This document shows, in pieces, positions 34,573-45,086 of a DNA stretch of 64,000 nucleotides. Each line of letters opens with the position of its first letter. Within the stretch, counting starts at the first letter, position 1. Position numbers and translations under genes: made by a program. This DNA is from Xenoacremonium recifei (taxonomy: Eukaryota; Ascomycota; Sordariomycetes; Hypocreales; Nectriaceae): the NCBI GenBank assembly GCA_012184525.1, contig WOFQ01000002.1:558001-622000 (forward strand), read 5' to 3'. The notes beneath the pieces are model-generated. The model was not told the origin of the DNA and did not search any database. It worked only from the letters and a program-made list of their open reading frames with translations.

Positions 34573-35821
34573 TGGGAGAGTCATGACAACGAAGAGAACA
34601 CTGTTCAAAGGCGAGATTGCCATGGGACGCTGAAATTGTGTGGTTGGATTCGAATGGAGTATACTTGGAGCGGATATCGTCACTTATTATCACCTGTACT
34701 ATATGGACCAAACGCCCTGGAATAACGAAAAAAACGTCTAATGTCAATATGCTGTTTCGCTTCTGTGAATGCTGTTACCGCATTGCTTGATTGATTAGAG
34801 GAAATTAGGCTGAATCGGCTATGTTCAAGGCAGCTGAGTGCGGACAGACAGCCCCGTCAACCTCTCGACTTTCAGTCTCTACGTCCTTCACACGAGGCAA
34901 CGAGTGCTAATCAGGCTAAACTTCACGTCACTCATATGAACGGTTTGCACTAAGGCTTTAGAGAATAAACCATCCCTCCAATTCAAAGACAACTAATGGA
35001 AACGGTGCAGAGACGACAAAAATCAAACCAGCTAAAGAAAAAAGGAGAAAACACAGTATCGCCGCACAAGTCGAGAAGACTGAAAGTCGACACACCGCGC
35101 ACGCAAACACCCTGCCTCAAACGAAACCTGCTAAAATACAACACATGATTGCTGCTCGGCCTCCTCACAGCCAAACCATCCGTCTGCTCCCTCCAGTCTA
35201 GGTTCAAATCCATAGCCGATTGCCCCATCCAGACGCAAAGGAGGGTTAGGGGTATCCGAGGGGGGGCACGCCAGGTGTAAAAAGAGACAAAAGAAGGCTC
35301 ATGACGTCTGCCGTCTCTGGATGTAGATTATAAGGAAACCAAATGTGTGGGTGACACGTCTAGACGGTCTGTACAGATAGACCGTGCTGCCAGAAAGCCC
35401 AGCCAGTTTGCTCTCCAAAGTGTCCCCGTCCCCCGCCGGACGAGGATCAAAGATCATATCGGGTGTTCCAAGAAGCCGTGTTAGGAGGGGTGTATAGTAG
35501 CTTGGGCTCAAAGGCTCCAGCTCCCCTCCCTGACAACATACTGGGACACTTGCGCCTGTCTGGACTATCCTTTCATAAATGACTTTTTTGCTTAGCCGTC
35601 TCCGTACGACAATTTTTGGTGCTATTGGCGTATCCGATTATGTGGCGAGGTTTTTGATGATTAAAAAAAGAGGTGAGAGAAAAAGGGGGGTGACAGAAAA
35701 AACAAGAATCGAATGAAACGAAGGGCGTCGAGCTTGGTATTTTATGGCATCATGGGTACTCAGACATAGATCATGGAGAAGGGAGAAGGGCGCAGGCCAG
35801 AAGTCGTCAAGGGCTGGCACC
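34573..35821. other. convergent 3' region of fis1 and the septin gene
   Basis: 1.25 kb between two convergent stops. No ORF has support on either strand. A B-box-like GGTTCAAATCC at about 35201 has no A-box or foldable tRNA around it. The septin 3' untranslated region is probably long here. Confidence 0.5.
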
Positions 35822-37254
35822 TTAGCGCAGCGAGAAGCCCTTCCGCTTGCCCTCCTTCTCCAGCGGTCGCCCGCTCTCGATCCGTTGCTTCTTGTCTTCG
35901 AGCTCCATTCGTTGGCGCTCGAGCTGCTCCTTCATCTCCTTGTGTCGGGCATAGAGCTCTTCCTCGGACTGCTTGAGCTTGCTCTCCTTCTCGGCGACCT
36001 TCTGCTGGAAGACCATCTTCATTTCGGCTTCCATCTTGGCGAGCTTCTGCTCGTGCAGGGCGCGCTCCTCCTCCTGCTTCACAGCAGGGTTGACCTCCTT
36101 GAAGACGCTGGGGTCCTGAGACACACCCATAGCAAGCAGCTTGTCGGTTCGGTAGTTCTCGTACAGCAAGTTGTTGGTGTGCTCCTTGAGCTCCTCCATG
36201 TGGGTTCGGATGAGCATCTGTCGCAGCTTGACGAAGTCACAGTGCTCCTCGTTGTCGACCTCAATGATACCCCAGGGGTAGGCACGACCACGAACCTTGC
36301 GGCCGTCGGCGTTGGTGACCTCGTTGTTGGTACCCACAACGGCGAAGGGGACCTTGGACATGATCTCGTTGTTCTCGGCAATAGTCTCCTCGTCGTCAAG
36401 CTCATATCGGGGGCCCTCAAAGATCTGGATGCCGTGGTACTTGATGTCCGCCAGGATCTAGAATATGTCAATCACTCGTCCTGCTAATGGGACTAGGCGA
36501 AACTTACGCGAGCCTTGAAGTTGGTGATCTCCTCGTCGGTGAGAGTATCGGACTTGGCAATGACGGGAATCAGGTTGACCTTGGTGTGAAGGCGGCGCAT
36601 GACCTCAATATCCAGGGGCTTCAGGGAGTGGCCAGTGGGCTGAATGAAGAAGACACAGGCGTGAATTCGGTTGTCAACAATGTTCATTCGGTTGACCTTG
36701 TTCTCGGCGTCGAGGTAAGCATCGAATCGCTGCTCAATGTTGTCGACAATAGGGCGCCAGGACTCGTCGTTGTTGACGAAGTCACCGAAGCCGGGCGTGT
36801 CGACGACAGTCAAGCGGAGGCGTACACCGGCCTCCTCGATGTCGGCGCTGATGGACTGGATAGTCACGGTCTTGGGAATAATGTCCAGGCTGGGTCCCTT
36901 GCGCTCCTTGGGGGGGTACAGGGAGGTGTTGAACAGGGTGTTCACGAGAGTCGACTTGCCCAGACCGGATTCACCTATTCCTTATGTCAGAGACAATCCT
37001 GAGATTTGCGGAACACTCAACAACTCACCAACGACCATAACATTGAAGTTGAAGCCCTTTCGCACACTCTTGCGGTGCCACTGGTTGGGCAGGTTGGCGA
37101 AACCAACATAGCCAGTCAACTTTCTTCGAACAATGTTTCGGTTATCGGTAGCCGGGGGAGGCTGAGAAGCCGCTATTCGGGTATTAGAGAGCATATTCTC
37201 GTTCAATCTTGGATTGTGCTTTCACTTACCAGGAGCGGGTGAAGCAGGGTCCAT
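35822..37254 (-). CDS. cdc3: septin, Cdc3/AspB group
   Basis: GTP-binding filament protein of the septin ring, acting at septa, hyphal tips and branch sites. Exons from the MDPASPAP start: 37254-37230, 37172-37029, 36974-36508 and 36457-35822, giving 423 residues. The P-loop is GESGLGKS (split by an intron after the first Gly codon base), followed by VVDTPGFGDF (G3), IPVIAKSDTLT (G4) and the septin unique element around GRKVRGRAYPWGIIEVDNEE. A coiled coil of about 90 residues (rich in Glu, Gln, Lys) ends in KRKGFSLR. The closest group by eye is Aspergillus AspB and yeast Cdc3. The reading frame stays open above 37254 to an acceptor at 37281; joined to an ATGG at 38067-38064 it would add the start MASNGSESPV and give 433 residues, probably the true N-terminus. 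Confidence 0.93.
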
Positions 37255-37320
37255 GACCGGCGATTCGCTACCGTTTGAAGCTATTAAACACAGTCAGTAA
37301 CTCAGCCACAACCGGTATGT

Positions 37321-37773
37321 TTAAAGTCTATTTGGCACATGTGCAGAGGCAAGTTGAGGCTCCTGACACGTTGAAGTTTCAGCAACCTGTTGTTGAGGTG
37401 CCTCGGTGAGTCCGCAAAGCACGGTTTCGGCATCGTAACTGGGGCGATTTCTCTCCTTTGGCACCGTAGCATCGTGGATGGGGCTGGCATAGAGCTCGTC
37501 GAAGGACATGGGCTTCCAGGGACTTAGTTTTGGCGGCTCCTCAACGTCCAGCATGCTCCGGTAATGACGGACTGTCGCAGCGGATTGCGGGGCTCCATGG
37601 GATGGCCTCGTATTCTCCTGACCCAATGGTATGCTGCTGGTCCTTCTGATGGGCTTTGATTCAGAAACAGAAGACTCCGAGGATGTAACAAGCGCTGCGA
37701 GGTTGAAAACGCTCTTGTCGAGATGGATGCTGCGCGTGCGAGCCCTGACATGATGGACCAAATCGAAAGTCAT
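37321..37773 (-). CDS. small ORF upstream of, and possibly nested in an intron of, the septin gene
   Basis: 150 codons with a strong start context (CCCACCATGA) and codon use like its neighbours. No family recognised, no signal peptide, no membrane segment. The N-terminal third is basic (HHVRARTRSIHLDKS); the middle has the more ordered-looking SPWKPMSFDELYASPIHD; the tail is Gln/Pro-rich. It ends only 67 bases before the conservative septin start, on the same strand, and would lie wholly inside the 783-base first intron if the septin starts at 38067. It may be a real small gene, a long upstream ORF of the septin transcript, or chance. Composition makes chance less likely. Confidence 0.5.
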   Translation of the reverse strand: MTFDLVHHVRARTRSIHLDKSVFNLAALVTSSESSVSESKPIRRTSSIPLGQENTRPSHGAPQSAATVRHYRSMLDVEEPPKLSPWKPMSFDELYASPIHDATVPKERNRPSYDAETVLCGLTEAPQQQVAETSTCQEPQLASAHVPNRL

Positions 37774-38067
37774 GGTGGGCTAACGAGCTGGTAGAAGTAG
37801 TTTCTCAAAAGAGGAATGATTCGAGTCCAAAAAAGAGTTCCCAAGGGGAGACCCAAAAAAGAGTAGATGGCAAACGAATGTCGTCGTGCTACCGAGGAGC
37901 GTTGTGATGGCGTTGAGGTTCGAGGAAGTGTAGTCGACAGGTTGAGCTCTCGATCATGAGGAGGGGGGTCCAGAGGGGGGTCATCGAGGCCGTGTCGGGC
38001 TGTTCCTTCTCCTGCCTCTGCACTCCATGTGGCAAACAGACAATACAGAAAGAGTCATCTTACCCAT

Positions 38068-40767
38068 AGTGATATTATCAAAAGCGGTCGTCGTTCGGCG
38101 AAGTTAGATCGTGATGGGAAAGCGCGAGATTCTGGAGCATCAGGGGTCAGCTACGTCAGAAGAGGACAGCTATGCAAGCTCCGGCAGCGGTCGACGAGGG
38201 GCCAAGGAAAGGAAAAGGGGGAGGTGCGGTGTAGAGAGTAGGTCGAACGCCGATGCGCCATCCCGATTCTTCGTTTTCGAGGTCATCGAGGAGGCGATTT
38301 CGGTCGTCGGGGCGCCGCCAGGGAGGGAGCAAGCATTGGGCCACACTCACCAAACGGCCACGGGAGACGCGTGTCAGATGGCGTCGCGGAGGATCAAGGC
38401 TCAGCAGAAAGAGCGGCGGGAAGGGTATTGTCGACGCTAAACCTGCTCTCGGGCGCGATGGCAACGACGTGAGAGGAAGTAGCAATGATGCGAACGGGTG
38501 AAGGGGAGAAGGGGAAAAGAGAGGGAGATCCAAGTCGAGAAGGAGACGGGAAATTTTGGGTGTCGCCAGGGGATGGATGGACTGAAATTCTGATGTGCTG
38601 TTCTGGCAGCGCTCTGGGCCAGGCGTGCGCTGGCGTGCAACTGGCTGGGCCTGCAACAAAAGGGGTTCCCAGCCGACCATGCCCGAAGCGGCCTAGCGTC
38701 ACTATATGCTGCCCCTGTAAATGCTCCCTGGGCTCGCTGGGCTCTCAGTGGAGGACTGGAGAATTCAACGGCAGGGCTGCTAAGAGCCGGGGGCCTGTGA
38801 TTGGCTATCTAAAACATGCGGCCAATGAGGCCACGCGCTGGGGGAAGGATGAGGCAGTCTTCACTGCAATGGGAGATGAAGGAACGGGGGGGCCAGCAGC
38901 AGCTTCTGGAGCGCAACGGAGGTCTAATTTTGCTGCTGGTGCAAGCAATAATTACACGACAGAGTGCTTCTGCAGGGCAGGGAATTCCTCACGTGAAGAC
39001 GGCCCGCGCGCCTCAGGAGCCTCAGGAGGTTGGAGTCTCAAGTGAGAGACGCCGACAGCGGACCGGGAACTCGCAGCGGGCGACAGCTGGCAGCTACTCT
39101 GTACGTGCTCCCGAGGCTGAAACACCTGTGTTCCCCAGTTCACAAATTAATCTGAAGATCCCGCGATGACCCAGAAGCTAATTGCACCGTGTCTTTGAGA
39201 CAGGAGTTTTGAGCATGCCTGTCCCGTTCTGGGAGGACACCGCAGATGACGCCAATATCGACGTCAAGCCACGTTCCTGACAGTCTGATGAGGGACGGCA
39301 GGAGCTCTGGAGCTTGGAGCTTTGGCAGGTGCACCTCGAACGCCACATTGCGATCGAGCTCCCACCTCCCGTCGGGTCCATCCAGTTCATCTTAACCCTC
39401 CTCTTTGTACCTCGCCAATACCCTCCGCCTCCATACCATTGCCATGTCACGAGAAACCACGCACCAGCGCCTAGCCGGAACCCGTCCAGAGACAATGATT
39501 CAGAAGGTCCCTTGAGACAGATGCGGCCCATCTCCATGCCGCTGGGGCGCTGGACGAGCCTCCCCTAGCCTCTAGAATCACTGGAGGCTTCGAAACCTTT
39601 TGGGGCCTATCGAAATGGAGGGCGCCTCGACCACCCTCCAGCCTGTGCCCGTCCCCCGAGTCGCCTCCGCTCCCGCCCGTCAGAGCCCGTCCCCGGGCAC
39701 CGGTTTAACCCCTTCAAGCCAAGAGGTGTGACACTCACACCTTCTGCTGCCGTTTGCTGGCATTCATCCACGTCGTCCGGCGTGTCTGATAAGGCGAAGC
39801 AACTGCGAGGAAGCAAGGGAGGCCCTCGACCGAGACCACCAGAGCGAGACGGCCGCAAGCTCGGGAATCCTGTCAATACTGAATGTTCTAAGGGATCTTC
39901 CTACCCACCCTCTTGCTGCAGTACGACGCAAGCCCGCGCAAGCTTGCAGCATGTGGCTCGTGTTCCCTCAAGCTTCCACCGCCCGATGCGCCTCGCCCCA
40001 TGATCCAACAACTGGCGGCCGGCAGAGCGACACGAAGCCCATTCCAACCGCTTTCTGTATGCGACCTCGTGTATGCCGTCGTGCGACTCGTCAGACCGTC
40101 CATCCGTCCCCGCCCAATTGTGCTCTGGTCTAAACACATGCGAATCATCTTACTGCGCGAGGCCAGATATCACCGTTCATGTCCCATCACAATCCACCGA
40201 CGGATCGTTACAACCCGGCGAAGGAGCTTCATCCCATAATAGCAAGCTTTTCGAAGTCACGCCCGCCTTTGAAGCACTCGCTATCAATAGACCTATTCAT
40301 CAGCGTCTGACGTAAGTGTATGAGGCACCAAGGAGCAGTCATGTTCCTTCAGTATGTAGCATTTCAAGGTCTGGTTCAAAGACCAGGATTTCCATCCCTG
40401 GAGGGAACCATGTGCTCACTCAGGCTACTTTAACAGAGAGGGGGGTGCTGAACAAACGAAAGATACAAATCATGTATCTAGGGTAGTCGGTCATCGCAAA
40501 ATCTCGGAAAGGAGGTCCCAGCTCCCGATTGTATGGCTTCACCGACGTCAGGGGGCATGAAAAAGCAAGCTCGAATTATTTGATTGGAGAAAATGCCTTA
40601 GTAATATCACACGCCATTCCGAGATATTGTTAAAACACCTGATACCGATGCCCTTCGGATGTCATCACCCGGCATCAAAACCCACGTTCGCGCTCCTAGA
40701 TATACACATACCACGCCATGTCCCATGGGCGGAAGATTTATACAGTTATGACCTTTTCCTCATAGAA
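38068..40767. other. intergenic region, septin promoter and ferrochelatase 3' flank
   Basis: 2.7 kb with no supported gene. The first kilobase is rich in GGGGAGAAGGGG-type purine runs on the plus strand, i.e. CT-rich on the septin strand, as expected for its promoter and leader. The later part has several GC-rich ORFs (up to 186 codons) of low-complexity sequence with no motif. Confidence 0.5.
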
Positions 40768-42148
40768 TCATGCCGACAGCTTGGTAACGAGACCAGACTG
40801 CTGGTTCGCAAAAAATCGCTTTGACTCCGCACATCGCTCGCTCTTGCACCCGGGGCATCGCAGACCCATTTGAGGCGAGCACGCCTGGTTCAACTGCAAG
40901 TGCTCCTTTGCGATGTCGGCAAGCGCACGGATGAATACTGGGCTCCCGTTCAAGCTCTCGACACGCTTGACGGTATCGGCATGGCCACTCTCCCCAATGA
41001 CTTCCTCATCCAGTTCGTAAAGGGTTTCAATGTGGTCGGATGTGAAAGCAATCGGGATCAGCACAAGATCCTTCTGGCCCTTGGAAATGTACTCCTCCAC
41101 AGAATCTGAGGTCTGGGGTCCAAGCCACGCGGACGGGCCGACCTGAGACTGCCAACAAAGACGATAGGGGTTGGCGAACTTGAGACGCTGCATCACGGCA
41201 TAGACGGTTGCGGCAACCTCAGCGGGATATGGATCACCTGGTCTACCATTAGCTTTGGGCAAGAGAACTTATTCTGCGCGGAAACTGACCTCTGTTGACA
41301 ACCGACATGGGCAAGCTGTGTGCTGAGAAGAGTAGAACGACATCCTTCCGTCGCTCTTCGGGATACTCCAGCAGCTTTGCCTCGATGTTCTGTGCGAAAG
41401 CTTCCACAAGCCCGGAGTGAACCGGCCAACGGTCAATCACGCTCCAAGTGATACAGCCGTCGCCAGACTCCTGATTTGTCTTGCCCTCCAATCGATGCCT
41501 CCACTTCCAGAGCTCGTTGAGACTGCTACCCGTAGTCGAGCAAGAGTACTGGGGGTATTGTGTGAATGCGACAGCTCGACCACCTCTGCCTTTACCAAAC
41601 CCGTCCTTGAAAAGCTGCTCGTACATCTCCTCAGTCAACGGATTTGCGTATCGGAAAGCGACATAAGGCTTGTGAGGCGCGGTCTCGGGCGAGATCTTGT
41701 CGAGGATTTTGCACATCTCGGCATTTTGGTATTCGGACCACCGGCGAATTGGTGAGCCACCGCCAATGGCATCATATTGCTTCACAATCTTGGGTGTCCG
41801 TCTCGCAGATATCAGCGGTCCGAGGTAGTTTTGCAATCGACCGAGGGGGATTAAGTCGCCGTCCGACTGCGTAACTGGTCAGCATTATCCCGAGTCCTCG
41901 GTGTTTAGTCAAGAACATACAAAGAGGCGGCTCAAGAAATCGCCCACTTCGTCAAGTGTAGAAGGTCCTCCCATGTTCATGAACACCATTGCAGTAGGCC
42001 CTTTCGATCCGGTGGCATCTTGAGTCACGGGAGGCACCGGTGTGGCCAAGTATCGCCGTTGATTGTTGAGCTGGGGGAGGACGAGACGAGGCGAACCAGC
42101 CCGAGAAATGCCCTTATAGAGCTGGCTTCCTGGGCGTCGGAGAGCCAT
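40768..42148 (-). CDS. hem15: ferrochelatase, mitochondrial
   Basis: Last enzyme of heme synthesis: inserts Fe(II) into protoporphyrin IX on the matrix side of the inner mitochondrial membrane. Three exons (42148-41921, 41866-41290, 41237-40768) give 424 residues. An Arg-rich presequence (MALRRPGSQLYKGISRAG) precedes the mature domain, which opens TAMVFMNMGGPSTLDEVGDF. Signature segments are QYPQYSCSTTGSSLN (about 179-193), IDRWPVHSGLV and LLFSAHSLPMSVVNRGDPYP, whose His is the catalytic metal-binding residue, then ITFTSDHIETLYELD-like IAFTSDHIETLYELDEE. Cysteines C185, C396, C399 and C404 match the four ligands of the [2Fe-2S] cluster of animal and fission yeast enzymes. Divergent from ku70. 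Confidence 0.97.
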
Positions 42149-42652
42149 GTTCGAAGGTATTATGGGTAGAATAAAGCAGATAAAGGATTAGAAAGGCAAA
42201 GCGACCGCAAATGAAGAGGAAGAAGAAAGGAATGGCTAGAATTGGGATCTGGAAGAAGAGGGGCGCAGAATTCCAAATCTGGGCGGCGATGATGCATGCT
42301 ATGCCAGAACTCCGGGATCGCCAGCGTTGAAACTCATCGGGACGGGAGGGTCCCTGCAGAAAGTGCTGTTGGTTCGGTACCTCGGAGATGCTCCTGCCTC
42401 ACATGTGCCGCTAGGCTCTGAAAGTATTCTCTAACTGAAGACTTCTCCGCCAATCAAGCTTCTGGTAATCGCTGACAATCAGCACGTGATCTCGTGTCAT
42501 GCTTCGCGGCTCCTGCTCAAGGTGGGCGCGTTTGCCTAGAGCTGAGACCCGTTTTGAGGATCCAAGAACAATGAGCTCTCAGCTCTTCTTAAACCACGCG
42601 GCACCCAGGATGTGATCTAGACCAATTCACGCAAGAAACACAATTCGACAAT
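42149..42652. promoter_or_regulatory. bidirectional promoter of hem15 and ku70
   Basis: 504 bases between divergent starts. It contains one CCAAT box (42450-42454, CBC-type) and a CACGTG E-box (42483-42488) about 30 bases on. An RWT triplet (AAT) stands 12 bases after the CCAAT, the spacing described for HapX in iron regulation; this is only suggestive. Confidence 0.55.
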
Positions 42653-44695
42653 ATGGCAGACCACAAAAACGACTGGAGAGCCCAAGGTGACGATGAGGAG
42701 GATCAAGAAATTGATGAAACGGTACGTAGCTCCAGCTCTAAGCTCTATGTGCCATGCACGATTGACTAATACCCCGAAAGAGCTACAAGGCGCAGAAGGA
42801 TGCCGTCTTGCTGGCAATTGATGTGAGCAAGACTATGCTGGAGCCTCCGCCACCCTCGGACTCTAAAAAGGCAGACCGAGACAGCCCCATACAAGCCGCC
42901 TTGAAATGCGCCTACCATTTAATGGAACAGCGCATCATCTCAAGTCCCAAGGATATGATGGGAATCCTGTTCTTCGGCACCGAGAAGTCTAAATTTCAAG
43001 AGTCCAGCAACGGTCGAGGAGGTCTGGGATATCCGCATTGCTATCTCTTCACAGATCTTGACGTGCCTGCCGCCGACGACGTCAAGGCCTTAAAGGCTCT
43101 TGTCGAGGAGGGCGAAGACGAAGATGAGGTGCTTACACCTTCAAAAGAGCCTGTCATCATGGCAAATGTGCTCTTCTGCGCAAATCAGATCTTCACAACG
43201 AAGGCAGCTAATTTTGGAAGCCGGCGTCTATTCATTGTCACAGACAATGATGATCCTCATGCTTCTGACAAGCAATCCAAGTCTGCAGCTGCAGTGCGGG
43301 CCAAGGATCTTTTCGACCTCGGCGTTATCATCGACTTGTTTCCTATCACTAGGGGTGATGAGAAATTTGAGATGAAGAAATTCTACGATGTAAGTTCCAC
43401 CGCCGTCCTTTTAAAAGGGGGTTGACTAAATCGATTAGGATATCATCTACCGAGATCCTGTTGGAGAGGCCAACATGTCGGAGGTCCGGACGTCCAAGTC
43501 TGGCGATGGGCTTAGTTTACTTACCTCTTTGACGTCGAACATCAACTCGAAGCAGACGCCGAAGCGTGCTCTCTTTTCCAATCTGCCTTTCGAGATCGCC
43601 CCCGGATTGAAAATCTCCGTGAAGGGCTACAATGTCGTCCATAGACAAACGCCTGCGAGAACATGCTACGTTTGGTTAGACGGCGAAAAACCACAGATTG
43701 CTTCTGGCGAGACAACCAAGGTCTCTGAAGATACTGCCAAGACAATCGAAAAGGGGGAGGCTAAGAAGGCATACAAATTTGGAGGCGAGTATGTCTATTT
43801 CACGCCTGATGAACAGAAATCACTCAAGGACTTCGGCTCGCCAATCATCCGAATCATTGGTTTCAAACCGCGAAAGATGCTACCTGTCTGGGCGAGCGTC
43901 AAGAAAGCTACTTTCATCTTCCCCAGCGAAGAGGACTATATCGGCTCGACACGTGTTTTCACTGCCTTGTGGCAGAAATTGATAGACGACGAGAAGGTCG
44001 GAATTGCCTGGTGTATTGTTCGGGCCAATGCTCAGCCGATGCTGGCGGCCATTATACCGTCTAGAGAACGGTCGGACGACGACTCCGGCACTCCATACCT
44101 TCCAGCAGGGCTTTGGATTTATCCCCTCCCTACGCAAGATGATTTGCGCGAGATGAAGCCCTCTGGTGCGGTGACACAGAGCTCAGATGAGTTGAAGACT
44201 CAGATGCGGACAATTGTCCAGCAATTGCAACTGCCAAAGGCCATATACAACCCCACAAAGTATCCTAATCCAGCACTGCAATGGCATTACAAGATTCTAC
44301 AAGCCCTTGCGCTTGAAGAAGAGGTTCCCGAGAAAGCCGAGGACACCACCCAACCGAAGTATAAGGCTATCAGCAAACGAGCTGGTGGCTACCTGCAAGA
44401 CTGGTCAGAGACTTTGAAGGAGGAGGCCGAGTCTGTAGAAACGAAGAAAGCATTGAAACGTGAAGCAGATGACGACGATTCTGAGAGGCCAGCGAAGAAG
44501 AGCAGAGCAACCTCAGCAGCTTCTGGGACCTCCTTCAACCTGGCCGAACTACGACAAGCCATTGACAGTGGCAGTATTGCCAAGATGACGGTGGCTCAAT
44601 TGAAGGACATTCTGGGAGCAAAGGGCCTCAGTACTAGCGGCAAGAAGATTGATCTCATCGAGAGAGTTGAGCAATGGGTTGAGTCAAACGACTAG
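42653..44695 (+). CDS. ku70: Ku70, DNA end-binding subunit of non-homologous end joining
   Basis: Ku70 forms with Ku80 a ring that binds broken DNA ends and telomeres and recruits DNA ligase IV. Three exons (42653-42721, 42781-43389, 43439-44695) give 644 residues, a normal length. An acidic leader (MADHKNDWRAQGDDEEDQEI) precedes the vWA-like domain (about 28-230, opening KDAVLLAIDVSKTMLEP), the Ku core beta-barrel (about 255-480, with GLKISVKGYNVVHRQTPAR and a WCIVRANAQPMLAAIIP strand), a helical arm, a basic nuclear-localisation stretch near 567-580 (ERPAKKSR) and the C-terminal SAP domain (about 608-640, MTVAQLKDILGAKGLSTSGK). All domains are complete. It is the gene often called mus-51 in Neurospora. 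Confidence 0.97.
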
Positions 44696-45086
44696 GTGGA
44701 TGGTATATGATGAATGTATTTGTATGGAAACGGGTTGTATCTATGTCTTGGGAACGGTACGAAATGGCACGGGTACCTATATGTTAAAAAAAGCGGTAGA
44801 AGCAATTTTGAGGCCCATGAGATTTGCGATCAAGGGCACAGGCAAATTGGCGTTGAAAATGCGCGCCTCTTGGTGAATGAAGTGGTTCACGATAAGGGGA
44901 TACTGGTGTGAATTTCGAGACGAGCCCGGGCAACGACGGCTTCGGTCAACTCCAACATCACGAGTTGACTCCCAAACCCGACAACAGCATATCGTATGCG
45001 TGTACGAGAACTTGAGAGAGCGCCCATGTTATTTTTTTATACTCATTTTGTGGTGTTTTAATAACTTATTAAGCAATCGAGTTCAG
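44696..45086. other. intergenic region between ku70 and the large Zn2Cys6 gene
   Basis: 391 bases between two plus-strand genes, holding the ku70 terminator and the next promoter. T-rich stretch near 45030-45070. The open frame of the next gene runs back to 44877 but is not needed. Confidence 0.5.

Noticed and set aside
35190..35225. tRNA B-box-like GGTTCAAATCC
   Set aside because: No A-box at the right distance and the flanks cannot form a T-arm or acceptor stem.
35744..37002. Two plus-strand ORFs (247 and 171 codons) opposite the septin
   Set aside because: Leu/Val-rich shadows of the septin coiled coil and GTPase exons; the minus strand has a fully consistent spliced septin.
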